In this document: positions 14,993-22,630 of the stretch, in pieces
How positions within the stretch are numbered: position 1 is the first letter of the stretch
Layout: every line of letters begins with the position of its first letter
Assembly (NCBI RefSeq): GCF_030053835.1
Contig: NZ_CP125655.1
Location: forward strand, 2,418,001-2,482,000
From: Cellulomonas sp. ES6
Lineage (GTDB): Bacteria > Actinomycetota > Actinomycetes > Actinomycetales > Cellulomonadaceae
Length of the DNA stretch: 64,000 nucleotides
Reading direction: 5' to 3'
Notes under the pieces: model-generated
Database searches by the model: none
Seen by the model: only the letters and a program-made list of their open reading frames with translations
Told to the model about the DNA's origin: nothing
Program-made: the position numbers and the translations under genes

Positions 14993-16288
14993 ATGAGCAA
15001 CGGAGCTCGGATGCGGTACCTGGGCGGCACGGCGGTGGTCGGCGCGGCGGCGCTGCTGCTCACCGCGTGCGGCAGCGGCGGCGGCGACGCCGCAGAGGGG
15101 GGATCGTCCGGGGGCGACGTCACCATCGAGTTCGCGCAGTGGTGGGAGCCCGAGCTCCCCGACGGCGCGTTCCGCGAGCTGATGGACCAGTTCGAGTCGG
15201 AGAACCCCGGCATCACCGTCGAGCTGCTGAGCGGCCCGTACGCCTCGACCAAGGAGCAGGTGCTCGCCGGCGCGGCCGCGGGCACGATGTCCGACGTCGT
15301 CGGCCTCGACGGCGCCTGGGTCAACGACTTCGCGAAGCAGGGGTCCATCGCGGACCTCTCGGCGCTGATGTCCGAGGACGGGTTCGACGACAGCCAGCTC
15401 GTCAGCCAGGTCCAGGTGGACGGCAGCACGTACATGATCCCGGTCGTCAACTTCGTGTACCCGATGTTCAGCAACGACGACCTGCTGTCCCAGGCCGGCG
15501 TCGACACCCCGCCGAGCACCCGCAGCGAGTTCGCGGACGCCGCGGAGGCGGTCACGGCGCTCGGCGACAACACCTACGGCTGGGTCCTCCCGCTCTCGCT
15601 CGAGGCCCCCAACGGCGTGCAGAACGACGTCATGTCGTGGGTGTGGGCGTCCGGCGGCTCCATGCTGGAGGACGGCCAGCCGGCGCTGACGGACAACCCG
15701 GACGTCGAGAGCGGCATCCAGTTCGTCGCCGACCTCTGGGACGCGGGCGTCGTGGCCCCCGGCTCCTTCACGATGAAGGAGCAGGACAAGGTCGAGGAGT
15801 TCACCAACGGCCGCGTCGGCATGATGATCGACTCCCTGGCGCACGTCACGACGATCCAGGAGTCGAACCCCGACCTCAGCTTCTCGATCTCCGCCATCCC
15901 GGCCGAGGACGGGTACACCGGTGAGCGCGGCATCCCGTACGCCTCCTGGGGCATCGGCGTCGCCGAGAACTCGGAGCACAAGGCCGAGGCGATGAAGCTC
16001 GTCGAGTTCCTCATGAGCGAGGAGACGAACGCCGAGCTGTCGTCCATCGCCAACGCGTTCCCCGGCAACACGGAGTCCGTGCCGGACTTCGTCGAGGACA
16101 ACGAGCTGTTCGCCACCGCGTTCGAGATCTACCAGGACGGCTACCCGGCGAACGAGTTCACCGGCCTGCCCGTCGCCGAGGAGCTCATGCGCCAGCTCGG
16201 CGAGCAGCTCCAGAAGACCCTGAACGGGGACCAGAGCGTCGACGACGCCCTGACCGCCGCCCAGAAGTCGTGGGAGAGCGAGTTCTGA
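14993..16288 (+). CDS. Sugar ABC transporter, solute-binding lipoprotein (family 1)
   Basis: A 431-residue CUT1 binding protein. The signal peptide ends in LLTAC (Cys26), then a Gly/Ser linker and the mature start VTIEFAQWWEPELPDGAF. The ATG at 14993 has GGAGGG about 8 nt upstream. It is the first gene of a seven-gene operon (two permeases, aldolase, ADP-type kinase, DUF4432, isomerase) divergent from a DeoR regulator. The ligand is probably a hexose or hexoside rather than a plant oligosaccharide, because no glycosidase is encoded with it. A stable hairpin follows the stop codon. No ATPase gene is linked. Confidence 0.93.
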   Translation: MSNGARMRYLGGTAVVGAAALLLTACGSGGGDAAEGGSSGGDVTIEFAQWWEPELPDGAFRELMDQFESENPGITVELLSGPYASTKEQVLAGAAAGTMSDVVGLDGAWVNDFAKQGSIADLSALMSEDGFDDSQLVSQVQVDGSTYMIPVVNFVYPMFSNDDLLSQAGVDTPPSTRSEFADAAEAVTALGDNTYGWVLPLSLEAPNGVQNDVMSWVWASGGSMLEDGQPALTDNPDVESGIQFVADLWDAGVVAPGSFTMKEQDKVEEFTNGRVGMMIDSLAHVTTIQESNPDLSFSISAIPAEDGYTGERGIPYASWGIGVAENSEHKAEAMKLVEFLMSEETNAELSSIANAFPGNTESVPDFVEDNELFATAFEIYQDGYPANEFTGLPVAEELMRQLGEQLQKTLNGDQSVDDALTAAQKSWESEF

Positions 16289-16302
16289 CCCACCCCGAGA
16301 GC

Positions 16303-16341
16303 GACCGCGCCGGGCGGGACCCTGACCCGTCCGGCGCGGTC
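16303..16341 (+). terminator. Intra-operon hairpin after the binding-protein gene
   Basis: GACCGCGCCGG (16303-16313) pairs perfectly with CCGGCGCGGTC (16331-16341). The stem continues with CGGG/CCCG and one G-U pair, to about 16 bp with a 7-nt loop. Hairpins at this place often protect the binding-protein mRNA or attenuate the permease genes, giving excess binding protein. Confidence 0.6.
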
Positions 16342-16362
16342 CTCGGTCAAGGAGGACCGACC

Positions 16363-17373
16363 GTGTTCACCTCGCACGCGCAGCGGACACCGGCCACGGC
16401 CGGGGCGTCCCGCGCCACGGGCGCCGCCCGCACCGACGGCGCGCCCGGCACCGGGGGCCCGCCCGCCCCGGCCCCGCCGGCCACCCGGCCGGCGTGGGAG
16501 CGGCTCAAGCGCCGCCTCACCCCGTACGGGTTCCTGAGCCCGACCGGCGTCCTGCTGGCGATCCTCATGCTGACGCCGATCGTCATGGTGATCTGGTACT
16601 CGCTGCTCGACGGCGTCATCACCACCAGGAACTCGGCGTTCGTGGGCTTCGCCAACTACACCGAGGTCCTCACCGACCCGGTGTTCTGGACGGCGGCGCG
16701 CAACACCCTGGTGTTCACGACGGTGAGCGTGGTGGCGCACTTCGCGATCGGCCTCGGCTTCGCGATGCTGCTGAACACCCCGCTGCTCAGCCACCGCGTC
16801 AAGGCGTTCTTCCGCGTGATCTACGTGCTGCCGTGGCTGTTCACGGTCGCGATCATCGCGGTGCTGTGGCGGCTGCTGCTCAACCCGAACGGCGTCGTGA
16901 ACTACCTGCTGGGCACGGTCGGGCTGACCGACGGCCAGACGGAGTGGCTCGCGAACCCCAGCACGGCCCTCGCGGCCGTCACGTTCATCAACGTCTGGGC
17001 CGGCTACCCGTTCTTCATGATCTCGCTGCTCGCCGGCCTGCAGGGCATCCCGCGGGACCTGTACGAGGCGGCCCGCGTCGACGGCGCGACGCCCTTCCAG
17101 CAGTTCCGCAACGTCACCGTCCCGCAGCTGCGCCCGATCATCATCTCGATGGCGCTGCTGGACTTCATCTGGACCACGCAGCAGTTCGCGCTGATCTGGA
17201 TGACGACCGGCGGCGGGCCGATCAACGCGACCGAGATGCTCAGCACCTTCACGTACAAGCTGGCGTTCAGCCGGTACGAGTTCTCCGTGGCGTCCGCGTC
17301 CGCGGTCGTGGTGCTGCTCGCGTCGATGGTCCTCGCATTCTTCTACGTCCGGCACCAGAAGGCACGGGACTGA
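16363..17373 (+). CDS. Sugar ABC transporter permease, MalF/UgpA type
   Basis: A 336-residue membrane protein with a Thr/Ala/Gly/Pro-rich cytoplasmic N-terminus (about 45 residues), six membrane segments and the EAA loop RDLYEAARVDGATPFQ. The GTG at 16363 is chosen because AAGGAGGAC lies at the proper distance; a longer frame from 16270 would run through the hairpin and into the preceding gene. It pairs with the permease starting 2 bp downstream of its stop. Confidence 0.92.
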   Translation: MFTSHAQRTPATAGASRATGAARTDGAPGTGGPPAPAPPATRPAWERLKRRLTPYGFLSPTGVLLAILMLTPIVMVIWYSLLDGVITTRNSAFVGFANYTEVLTDPVFWTAARNTLVFTTVSVVAHFAIGLGFAMLLNTPLLSHRVKAFFRVIYVLPWLFTVAIIAVLWRLLLNPNGVVNYLLGTVGLTDGQTEWLANPSTALAAVTFINVWAGYPFFMISLLAGLQGIPRDLYEAARVDGATPFQQFRNVTVPQLRPIIISMALLDFIWTTQQFALIWMTTGGGPINATEMLSTFTYKLAFSRYEFSVASASAVVVLLASMVLAFFYVRHQKARD

Positions 17374-17375
17374 TC

Positions 17376-18263
17376 ATGGCGACCCTCACCACCACCCCCA
17401 CGGCCCGGCCCGGGGCACCCGCCCTGCGCACCCCGCCCCGCCGGACCGGGCAGAAGACGCTCGTCCTGACGGCCCTGGTGATCGGCGCGCTGTTCGCCGG
17501 CCTGCCCGTGCTGTGGATGCTGTCCAGCTCGTTCAAGGCGAACCCGGAGATCTTCGCCTCGCCGCCCCGGCTGCTCACCGAGGGCTTCTCGTTCGACGCG
17601 TACACGACGATCCTCACGGACCCCGTGAAGCTGCGGTTCTTCGGCAACTCGTACCTGGTGGCCGGCAGCGTCACGCTGCTGACGCTGCTGGTGGCGGTGC
17701 TCGCGGCGTACGCGTTCAGCCGCTACGAGTTCCCCGGCAAGAAGGTCATCAACGTCGTCATCGTCAGCGTGCAGGCGGTCCCGCCCATCACGCTGCTGAT
17801 CCCCTACTTCGGCCTGATGGTCGCGCTCGGGCTCTACAACACCTACCCCGGCCTGATCCTCACGTACATGGTGTTCACGCTGCCCTACGCGATCATCATG
17901 ATGACCGGGTACTTCAACACCCTCCCGCGGGAGCTGGACGAGGCCGTCAAGGTCGACGGCGCGGGGCCCCTGACCGCTCTGTGGCGCATTCTCGTCCCCA
18001 TCTCCGTGCCGGGCCTGGTCTCGGTGGGCGTGTACACGTTCATGATCGCGTGGAACGAGTTCCTGTTCGCGCTCACGCTCACCCGCACCGAGGACATGCG
18101 CACCGTCCCGATCGGCATCCAGCTGCTCATGGGCCAGCACTCGTACGAATGGAACGAGATGATGGCGATGAGCATTCTGGGATGCATTCCCGTCCTCATT
18201 CTCTTCCTGTTCTTCCAGCGGTACTTCATCGGTGGGATGACGGCAGGCGCCGTGAAGGTCTGA
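17376..18263 (+). CDS. Sugar ABC transporter permease, MalG/UgpE type
   Basis: A 295-residue permease with six predicted membrane segments, the EAA loop RELDEAVKVDGAGPLT and the usual C-terminus FIGGMTAGAVKV. It begins 2 bp after the previous stop. From about 17,980 to the end the gene uses several ATT and other A/T-ending codons (GCATTCTCG, AGCATTCTGGGATGCATT), unlike the rest of the window; this may be a conserved segment with different codon history or a local recombination tract. It completes the CUT1 importer. Confidence 0.92.
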   Translation: MATLTTTPTARPGAPALRTPPRRTGQKTLVLTALVIGALFAGLPVLWMLSSSFKANPEIFASPPRLLTEGFSFDAYTTILTDPVKLRFFGNSYLVAGSVTLLTLLVAVLAAYAFSRYEFPGKKVINVVIVSVQAVPPITLLIPYFGLMVALGLYNTYPGLILTYMVFTLPYAIIMMTGYFNTLPRELDEAVKVDGAGPLTALWRILVPISVPGLVSVGVYTFMIAWNEFLFALTLTRTEDMRTVPIGIQLLMGQHSYEWNEMMAMSILGCIPVLILFLFFQRYFIGGMTAGAVKV

Positions 18264-18328
18264 CCGGGGCTCCCGGCAGCACGACGCAGCACACGCAGCA
18301 CGACCACGACACGACAAGGAGTCACCCC

Positions 18329-19195
18329 ATGTTGATGAACGGCGCGGACCTGCTGGCCGTCGCGAACGAGCACAGCTTCGCGGTGCCGGCGTTCAACATC
18401 AGCGACTACGCCATGTTCAACGGGATCGTCGCGATCTCCGAGGAGCGTCGCGCCCCGCTGATGGTCGCGATCCACCCGGACGAGGTCAGCCACCTCGGGC
18501 ACGACGTCATGCCGGCGCTGATCCAGCGCGCGCACAAGGCGTCGGTGCCGGTGGCGATCCACTGGGACCACGGCGGCAGCTACGAGCAGGTGCTGACGGC
18601 GATCCAGATCGGCTTCACGTCCGTGATGATCGACGGCTCGATGCTCCCGTACGAGGAGAACGTCGCGATCACGGCCCGTGTCGTCGAGGCCGCGCACGCG
18701 GTGGGGCTGTCGGTCGAGGGCGAGCTGGGCACCATCGGCAAGCTCGACGAGCAGGCCGAGGCGGGCGTGGCGGTGTCGAACATCATCCACACCGACCCGG
18801 AGCAGGCCGTCGACTTCGTGCAGCGCACCGGCGTCGACAGCCTGGCCGTCGCGATCGGCACGGCGCACGGCCTGTACCCGAAGGGCCTGAAGCCCGAGCT
18901 CCGGCTCGACCTGCTGACCGAGATCAAGGCGCGCCTGCCGATCCCGCTGGTGCTGCACGGCGGCTCGGGCAACCCGGACGACGAGATCGGCCGGGCCGTG
19001 AAGCTCGGCGTGAACAAGATCAACATCTCCTCGGACATCAAGGTCGCGTACCACGACCGGATGCGGGAGGTGCTGGCCGACCTCACGCTGCGCGAGCCGA
19101 ACACGATCCAGCCGCCGGCGATCGAGGCGATGAACGTGGTCGCCGCGCAGAAGATCGAGCTGTTCGACGCGGCGGGCAAGGCCGACCTGTACTGA
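18329..19195 (+). CDS. Class II fructose/tagatose-bisphosphate aldolase (GatY/KbaY-like)
   Basis: A 288-residue zinc-dependent aldolase that splits a ketohexose 1,6-bisphosphate into glycerone phosphate and glyceraldehyde 3-phosphate. Key features are the catalytic Asp80 and zinc ligand His81 (HWDHGG, where HLDHG is usual), EGELGTIG, the zinc His in IGTAHGLYPKG and in VLHGGSG, and the phosphate-binding end GVNKINISSDIK. The length matches GatY/KbaY. AAGGAG lies 8 nt before the ATG. It sits downstream of the importer and upstream of an ADP-type sugar kinase. The sequence cannot separate fructose-, tagatose- or related ketose-bisphosphate specificity; a DeoR regulator in front is compatible with tagatose or galactosamine-type pathways. 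Confidence 0.9.
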   Translation: MLMNGADLLAVANEHSFAVPAFNISDYAMFNGIVAISEERRAPLMVAIHPDEVSHLGHDVMPALIQRAHKASVPVAIHWDHGGSYEQVLTAIQIGFTSVMIDGSMLPYEENVAITARVVEAAHAVGLSVEGELGTIGKLDEQAEAGVAVSNIIHTDPEQAVDFVQRTGVDSLAVAIGTAHGLYPKGLKPELRLDLLTEIKARLPIPLVLHGGSGNPDDEIGRAVKLGVNKINISSDIKVAYHDRMREVLADLTLREPNTIQPPAIEAMNVVAAQKIELFDAAGKADLY

Positions 19196-19201
19196 GACCG
19201 C

Positions 19202-19262
19202 GCCCCGCCCGGCGGGGCACCGACCCGGCCGCCGCCGGCCTGCCCCCCGGCCGGCGGCGGCC
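19202..19262 (+). terminator. Two tandem hairpins between aldolase and kinase genes
   Basis: GCCCCGC/GCGGGGC forms a small stem at 19202-19218. It is followed by a perfect 14-bp stem, GGCCGCCGCCGGCC (19227-19240) and GGCCGGCGGCGGCC (19249-19262), with an 8-nt loop. They occupy a 131-bp gap inside the otherwise coupled operon and could attenuate or end transcription. The rest of the gap is a low-complexity CACCAC/CGCACGAC repeat. Confidence 0.55.
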
Positions 19263-19326
19263 GCACCACCCCGCACCACCGCACGACGAGCACCGCACGA
19301 CCACGGCGAGGAGGCCGGCACCGCCC

Positions 19327-20514
19327 ATGAGCACGCGCTACGTCCTGGGACTCGGCGGGACCGTCGACTACGAGATCGACTGGGACCCGGGCACCCTCGA
19401 GCGGCTGGCCGCGCAGTGGGGGCTGCGCGCGGACGAGCTGGACGCCCGCACCCCGGTGCTCAGCGAGCGGGACCTGCTGCGCTCGCTGCTCGGCTTCGTC
19501 CGGGACGGGGTGGGCGGCGAGCGGTTCGTGGCGTCGTCCGAGATCGTCGAGGCGTTCGCCCGGCGGTTCCCGCTGCGGGTGACGCTGGGCGGGACGTGCG
19601 TGCGCGCGGCGATCGCCATGGACCGGGTGCGCGGCCTGCCGGCCCTGGTGCACCTGGTGAGCATCGACGACGACGTGCGGCGGCTGCTGCCCGCGAGCAC
19701 CACCTACCTGTGCTCGGCCGACCGCGACACCACGGACCCGCACCTCATCGTGCAGTACCCGGCGGGGTCCGCCGTGCGGGTCGCCGGCGTCGAGGTGGTC
19801 GCGTCGCGCCCGAACCGCCTGATCTACGTCAACGACCCGCCGAACCGCGAGCTGGTGCTGCACCCGGCGCTGGGCGACGCGTGCGCGACCGCCGACGTGG
19901 TGCTGGTCTCCGGGTTCAACGTCATCCAGGAGCGCGAGACGCTGGACGCGCGGCTCGCGACCCTCGCGGCGGACCTGGACCGGGTGCCGCCCGGCGGGTT
20001 CGTGTACTTCGAGGACGCCGGCTACCACCTGCCCGCGCTGCGGGGGCCGGTGCGGGACGTCCTCGCCCCGCGGGTCGACGTCTGGGCGGTGAACGAGGAC
20101 GAGCTCCAGGAGTGGACCGGCCGCGCCGTCGACCTGCTGGACGCCGCCGACGTCGCGAAGGCCCTCGGGGAGCTGCACGCGGCCGTCCCCGCCCGCACGC
20201 TGGTGGTCCACACCCAGCACTGGGCGCTCGCCGCCGGTGCGGGGGCGTCCGGGCTGCGGGCGGCGCTGCGCGGCGGCATCGACATGGCGAGCACGCGCTA
20301 CGTGCACGGCGACTCCTTCACGCCGGACGACTACGCGGCGACGGCCGCGCGCACGCCCGGTGCCGCGGGGACGCGGTTCGCGGGGGAGGTCGAGGCGCTC
20401 GCGGCCGACGTCGCCTGCGAGCCCGCGTACGTGCTGGACGTGCCGCGGCCGACCACGATCGGGCTGGGGGACACCTTCGTGGGCGGGTTCCTGGCCGCCC
20501 TGGCGACCGCGTGA
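19327..20514 (+). CDS. ADP-dependent phosphofructokinase/glucokinase family sugar kinase
   Basis: A 395-residue protein with the marks of the ADP-dependent sugar kinase family (ribokinase fold, archaeal ADP-GK/ADP-PFK and the vertebrate ADPGK). The catalytic GXGD is GLGD with Asp382 as base. The magnesium motif NXXE appears as NEDE (about 255-260), the nucleotide-side HTXXXAL pattern as VVHTQHWAL, and the sugar-side LGGT as VTLGGTCVRAAIAMDR. Such enzymes use ADP, not ATP, to phosphorylate glucose or fructose 6-phosphate; some archaeal members do both. In this operon, with an aldolase, isomerase and mutarotase-like protein, it could feed the aldolase. Actual donor and acceptor are unproven. 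It is preceded by AGGAGG about 13 nt upstream and overlaps DUF4432 by 4 bp. Confidence 0.82.
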   Translation: MSTRYVLGLGGTVDYEIDWDPGTLERLAAQWGLRADELDARTPVLSERDLLRSLLGFVRDGVGGERFVASSEIVEAFARRFPLRVTLGGTCVRAAIAMDRVRGLPALVHLVSIDDDVRRLLPASTTYLCSADRDTTDPHLIVQYPAGSAVRVAGVEVVASRPNRLIYVNDPPNRELVLHPALGDACATADVVLVSGFNVIQERETLDARLATLAADLDRVPPGGFVYFEDAGYHLPALRGPVRDVLAPRVDVWAVNEDELQEWTGRAVDLLDAADVAKALGELHAAVPARTLVVHTQHWALAAGAGASGLRAALRGGIDMASTRYVHGDSFTPDDYAATAARTPGAAGTRFAGEVEALAADVACEPAYVLDVPRPTTIGLGDTFVGGFLAALATA

Positions 20515-21596
20515 CCGCCCGCGGGGCCGGGGAGCTGCTGGCCGAGGGCCTGGTCGCGCTCCCCGAGGCCGTCGCCCAGGTGCTCGACGTGGTGCAGGCG
20601 GGCGGGGAGCGGCTGCTGGTGGTTCGCCTGGCCGGCGGGCTGTCGTTCGACGTGCGGCCCGACCGCGGCCTCGACCTCGGTCCCGTGTGGTGGGGGGACG
20701 TGCCGCTCGCGTGGCGGTCGCCGCACCGCGCCGACCCCGGCCCGGGCGCCGGGTGGGAGGAGCGGTTCCTCGGCGGGCTCGTGGTGACGTGCGGGCCGGA
20801 GAACATCGGACCGCCCACGGCGACGGCCGGGCAGCACGGGAGCCACCACCTCACGCCCGCCACGGAGGTCCGGTGGTGGCGCGAGGTGACGCCGTCCGGG
20901 GTCGCCGTGCACGTCCGCGGGGCCGTGGGGTTCTCGACGCTGTACGGCACGCGCCTCGTCGTCGAGCGCGAGATCGTCGCCACCACCGGCCGGCCGCGCG
21001 TCGAGGTCCGCGACGTGGTGCGCAACGACGGGGACGTCCCCGTCGGCGTGCCGCTGCTCTACCACGTCAACCTCGGCGCGCCGCTGCTGGTGCCCGGCGG
21101 CCGGCTGCGCGTGGAGGCCGGCCGGACGCGCCTGCGCGAGCCGCTGCCGCCGGGGCGCGCGGCCCTGACGATGCCGGAGCCGTCGCCCGGCGCCGCCGCG
21201 GTCGTGGCGGAGCACCGGGACCTGGCGGTCACGGACGGACGCGCGCGGGCGGTCCTCACCGGCGGTGCCGCCGAGGTGGCCGTCGACTGGACGGCCGCGA
21301 CCCTGCCGCGGCTGTGCACGTGGGCGTGGCCCGCCCGCGGCGCGTGGGTGCTCGGCGTCGAGCCGGCGAACGCGCCGCTGTTCGGGCCGGAGCGCGACGG
21401 CCCGCACGCCGGTGCGCCGCTGCTCGGCCCGGGGAAGTCGTGGCGGACGGGCGTCGTCGTCGAGGTCCTGCCTCCGGGTGCCGGGCCTGCCGCGGCGCCG
21501 GGCCGTGCCGCGCCGGCCGCCGGCGCCCACCCCGCTCCCCGCCCCGACCCGCGCCCCGATCCCCGGCCCGGTCCCCGCCCCGAGGAGCAGCCGTGA
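20511..21596 (+). CDS. DUF4432 / aldose-1-epimerase-like protein
   Basis: A 361-residue beta-sandwich protein resembling the DUF4432 (YphB-like) branch of the galactose mutarotase superfamily: RLAGGLSFDVRPDRGLDLGPVWWGDVPLAW near the start, GGLVVTCGPENIGPP, and HVNLGAPLL. Mutarotases interconvert alpha and beta anomers of free sugars, which would help supply the right anomer to the following isomerase or kinase. It starts at a GTG within the kinase stop (GTGA) and its own stop overlaps the isomerase start, so the three are coupled. The last ~25 residues are a Pro/Arg/Asp repeat (PDPRPDPRPGPRPE) made by a C-rich tandem DNA repeat at about 21,530-21,590, probably a disordered tail. Confidence 0.8.
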   Translation: MTARGAGELLAEGLVALPEAVAQVLDVVQAGGERLLVVRLAGGLSFDVRPDRGLDLGPVWWGDVPLAWRSPHRADPGPGAGWEERFLGGLVVTCGPENIGPPTATAGQHGSHHLTPATEVRWWREVTPSGVAVHVRGAVGFSTLYGTRLVVEREIVATTGRPRVEVRDVVRNDGDVPVGVPLLYHVNLGAPLLVPGGRLRVEAGRTRLREPLPPGRAALTMPEPSPGAAAVVAEHRDLAVTDGRARAVLTGGAAEVAVDWTAATLPRLCTWAWPARGAWVLGVEPANAPLFGPERDGPHAGAPLLGPGKSWRTGVVVEVLPPGAGPAAAPGRAAPAAGAHPAPRPDPRPDPRPGPRPEEQP

Positions 21597-22630
21597 CCCG
21601 CCCCGTCCCCCTGCCCGCCCACCAGCCGGCCGACCGCTTCTACGCCGGCGGCGCCCGCATCGCGGCGTTCCGCGGGCCCGGCGGCGACCCGGCGCCGGGC
21701 GACCACGTGCCGGAGGACTGGGTGGGGTCGACCACGACGCTGTTCGGCGAGCCCGAGCTCGGCCGCACGCGGCTGCCCGACGGCCGGCTGCTCGCCGAGG
21801 CCGTCGCCGCGGACCCGGCCGCCTGGCTCGGGCCCGAGCACGTCGCGCGGTACGGCGCCGACGTCGGGCTGCTGGTCAAGCTGCTCGACGCGGGCGAGCG
21901 GCTGCCGGTGCACGCCCACCCCGACGTCGCGTTCGCGGCACGGCACCTCGGCCTCGCGCACGGCAAGACGGAGGCGTGGGTGGCGCTCACCGCCGCGCCG
22001 GTGCACCTCGGGTTCCGGCGCGACGTGGGTGCCGCCGAGCTGCGGGAGTGGGTGGACCGCCAGGACACCGCCGGGATGCTCGACGCGATGCACGTGCTGG
22101 ACCTGGAGCCGGGCGACGCCGTGCTGGTGCCCGCGGGGGTTCCGCACGCGATCGGCGCGGGAGCGTTCGTCGTCGAGCTGCAGGAGCCCACCGACCTGTC
22201 GGTCCTCGTCGAGTGGGACGGGTACGCGATCGACGGCGCGACCGCCGGGCACCTGGGCCTCGGGTTCGACGTGGCGCTCGCGGCGGTCGACCGCCGTGGC
22301 CGGACGGCCGCCGAGGTCGCCGCCCTGCGCGGGGCCCGGGCCGGCGACGAGGGTGACCTGCTGCCGGACGCCGCCCCGTTCTTCCGCGTCGAGCGGCTGC
22401 GCGGCGGGGGTGCGTGGGACGCCGGGTTCGCCGTCGCCGTGGTGGTCGCGGGCAGCGGCGCGCTGGTCGCGGCCGACGGCGCCCGCACCCCGGTGTCGGC
22501 GGGCTCGACGGTGCTCGTCCCGTGGTCGGCCGGGCCGCTGCGCGTCGAGCCGGGCGCCGTCGCCGCGCTCGAGGTCCTGCGCTGCCGCCCGCCGGCCGCC
22601 GACGCCGGTCAGCCCGCGAACAGGTCCTGA
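21593..22630 (+). CDS. manA: Class I mannose-6-phosphate isomerase (ManA-like)
   Basis: A 345-residue zinc-dependent phosphohexose isomerase of the short (Bacillus/Streptococcus-like) type. Metal and substrate residues can be seen in VHAHPDV, HGKTEAWV, PAGVPHAIGAG and VVELQEPTDLSVLVEW. It interconverts mannose 6-phosphate (or a related aldose 6-phosphate) and fructose 6-phosphate. It is the last gene of the sugar operon: with the ADP-type kinase and class II aldolase it would convert an imported hexose to triose phosphates. It starts at a GTG overlapping the previous stop and its 3' end overlaps the convergent efeB by 22 bp (22609-22630). The exact sugar is not known; mannose is the simplest reading. 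Confidence 0.85.
   Translation: MTRPVPLPAHQPADRFYAGGARIAAFRGPGGDPAPGDHVPEDWVGSTTTLFGEPELGRTRLPDGRLLAEAVAADPAAWLGPEHVARYGADVGLLVKLLDAGERLPVHAHPDVAFAARHLGLAHGKTEAWVALTAAPVHLGFRRDVGAAELREWVDRQDTAGMLDAMHVLDLEPGDAVLVPAGVPHAIGAGAFVVELQEPTDLSVLVEWDGYAIDGATAGHLGLGFDVALAAVDRRGRTAAEVAALRGARAGDEGDLLPDAAPFFRVERLRGGGAWDAGFAVAVVVAGSGALVAADGARTPVSAGSTVLVPWSAGPLRVEPGAVAALEVLRCRPPAADAGQPANRS

Noticed and set aside
19199..19326. CRISPR-like repeat pattern (CCGCACCAC units)
   Set aside because: The units are short, unevenly spaced and low-complexity, with no spacers of uniform length and no cas genes.
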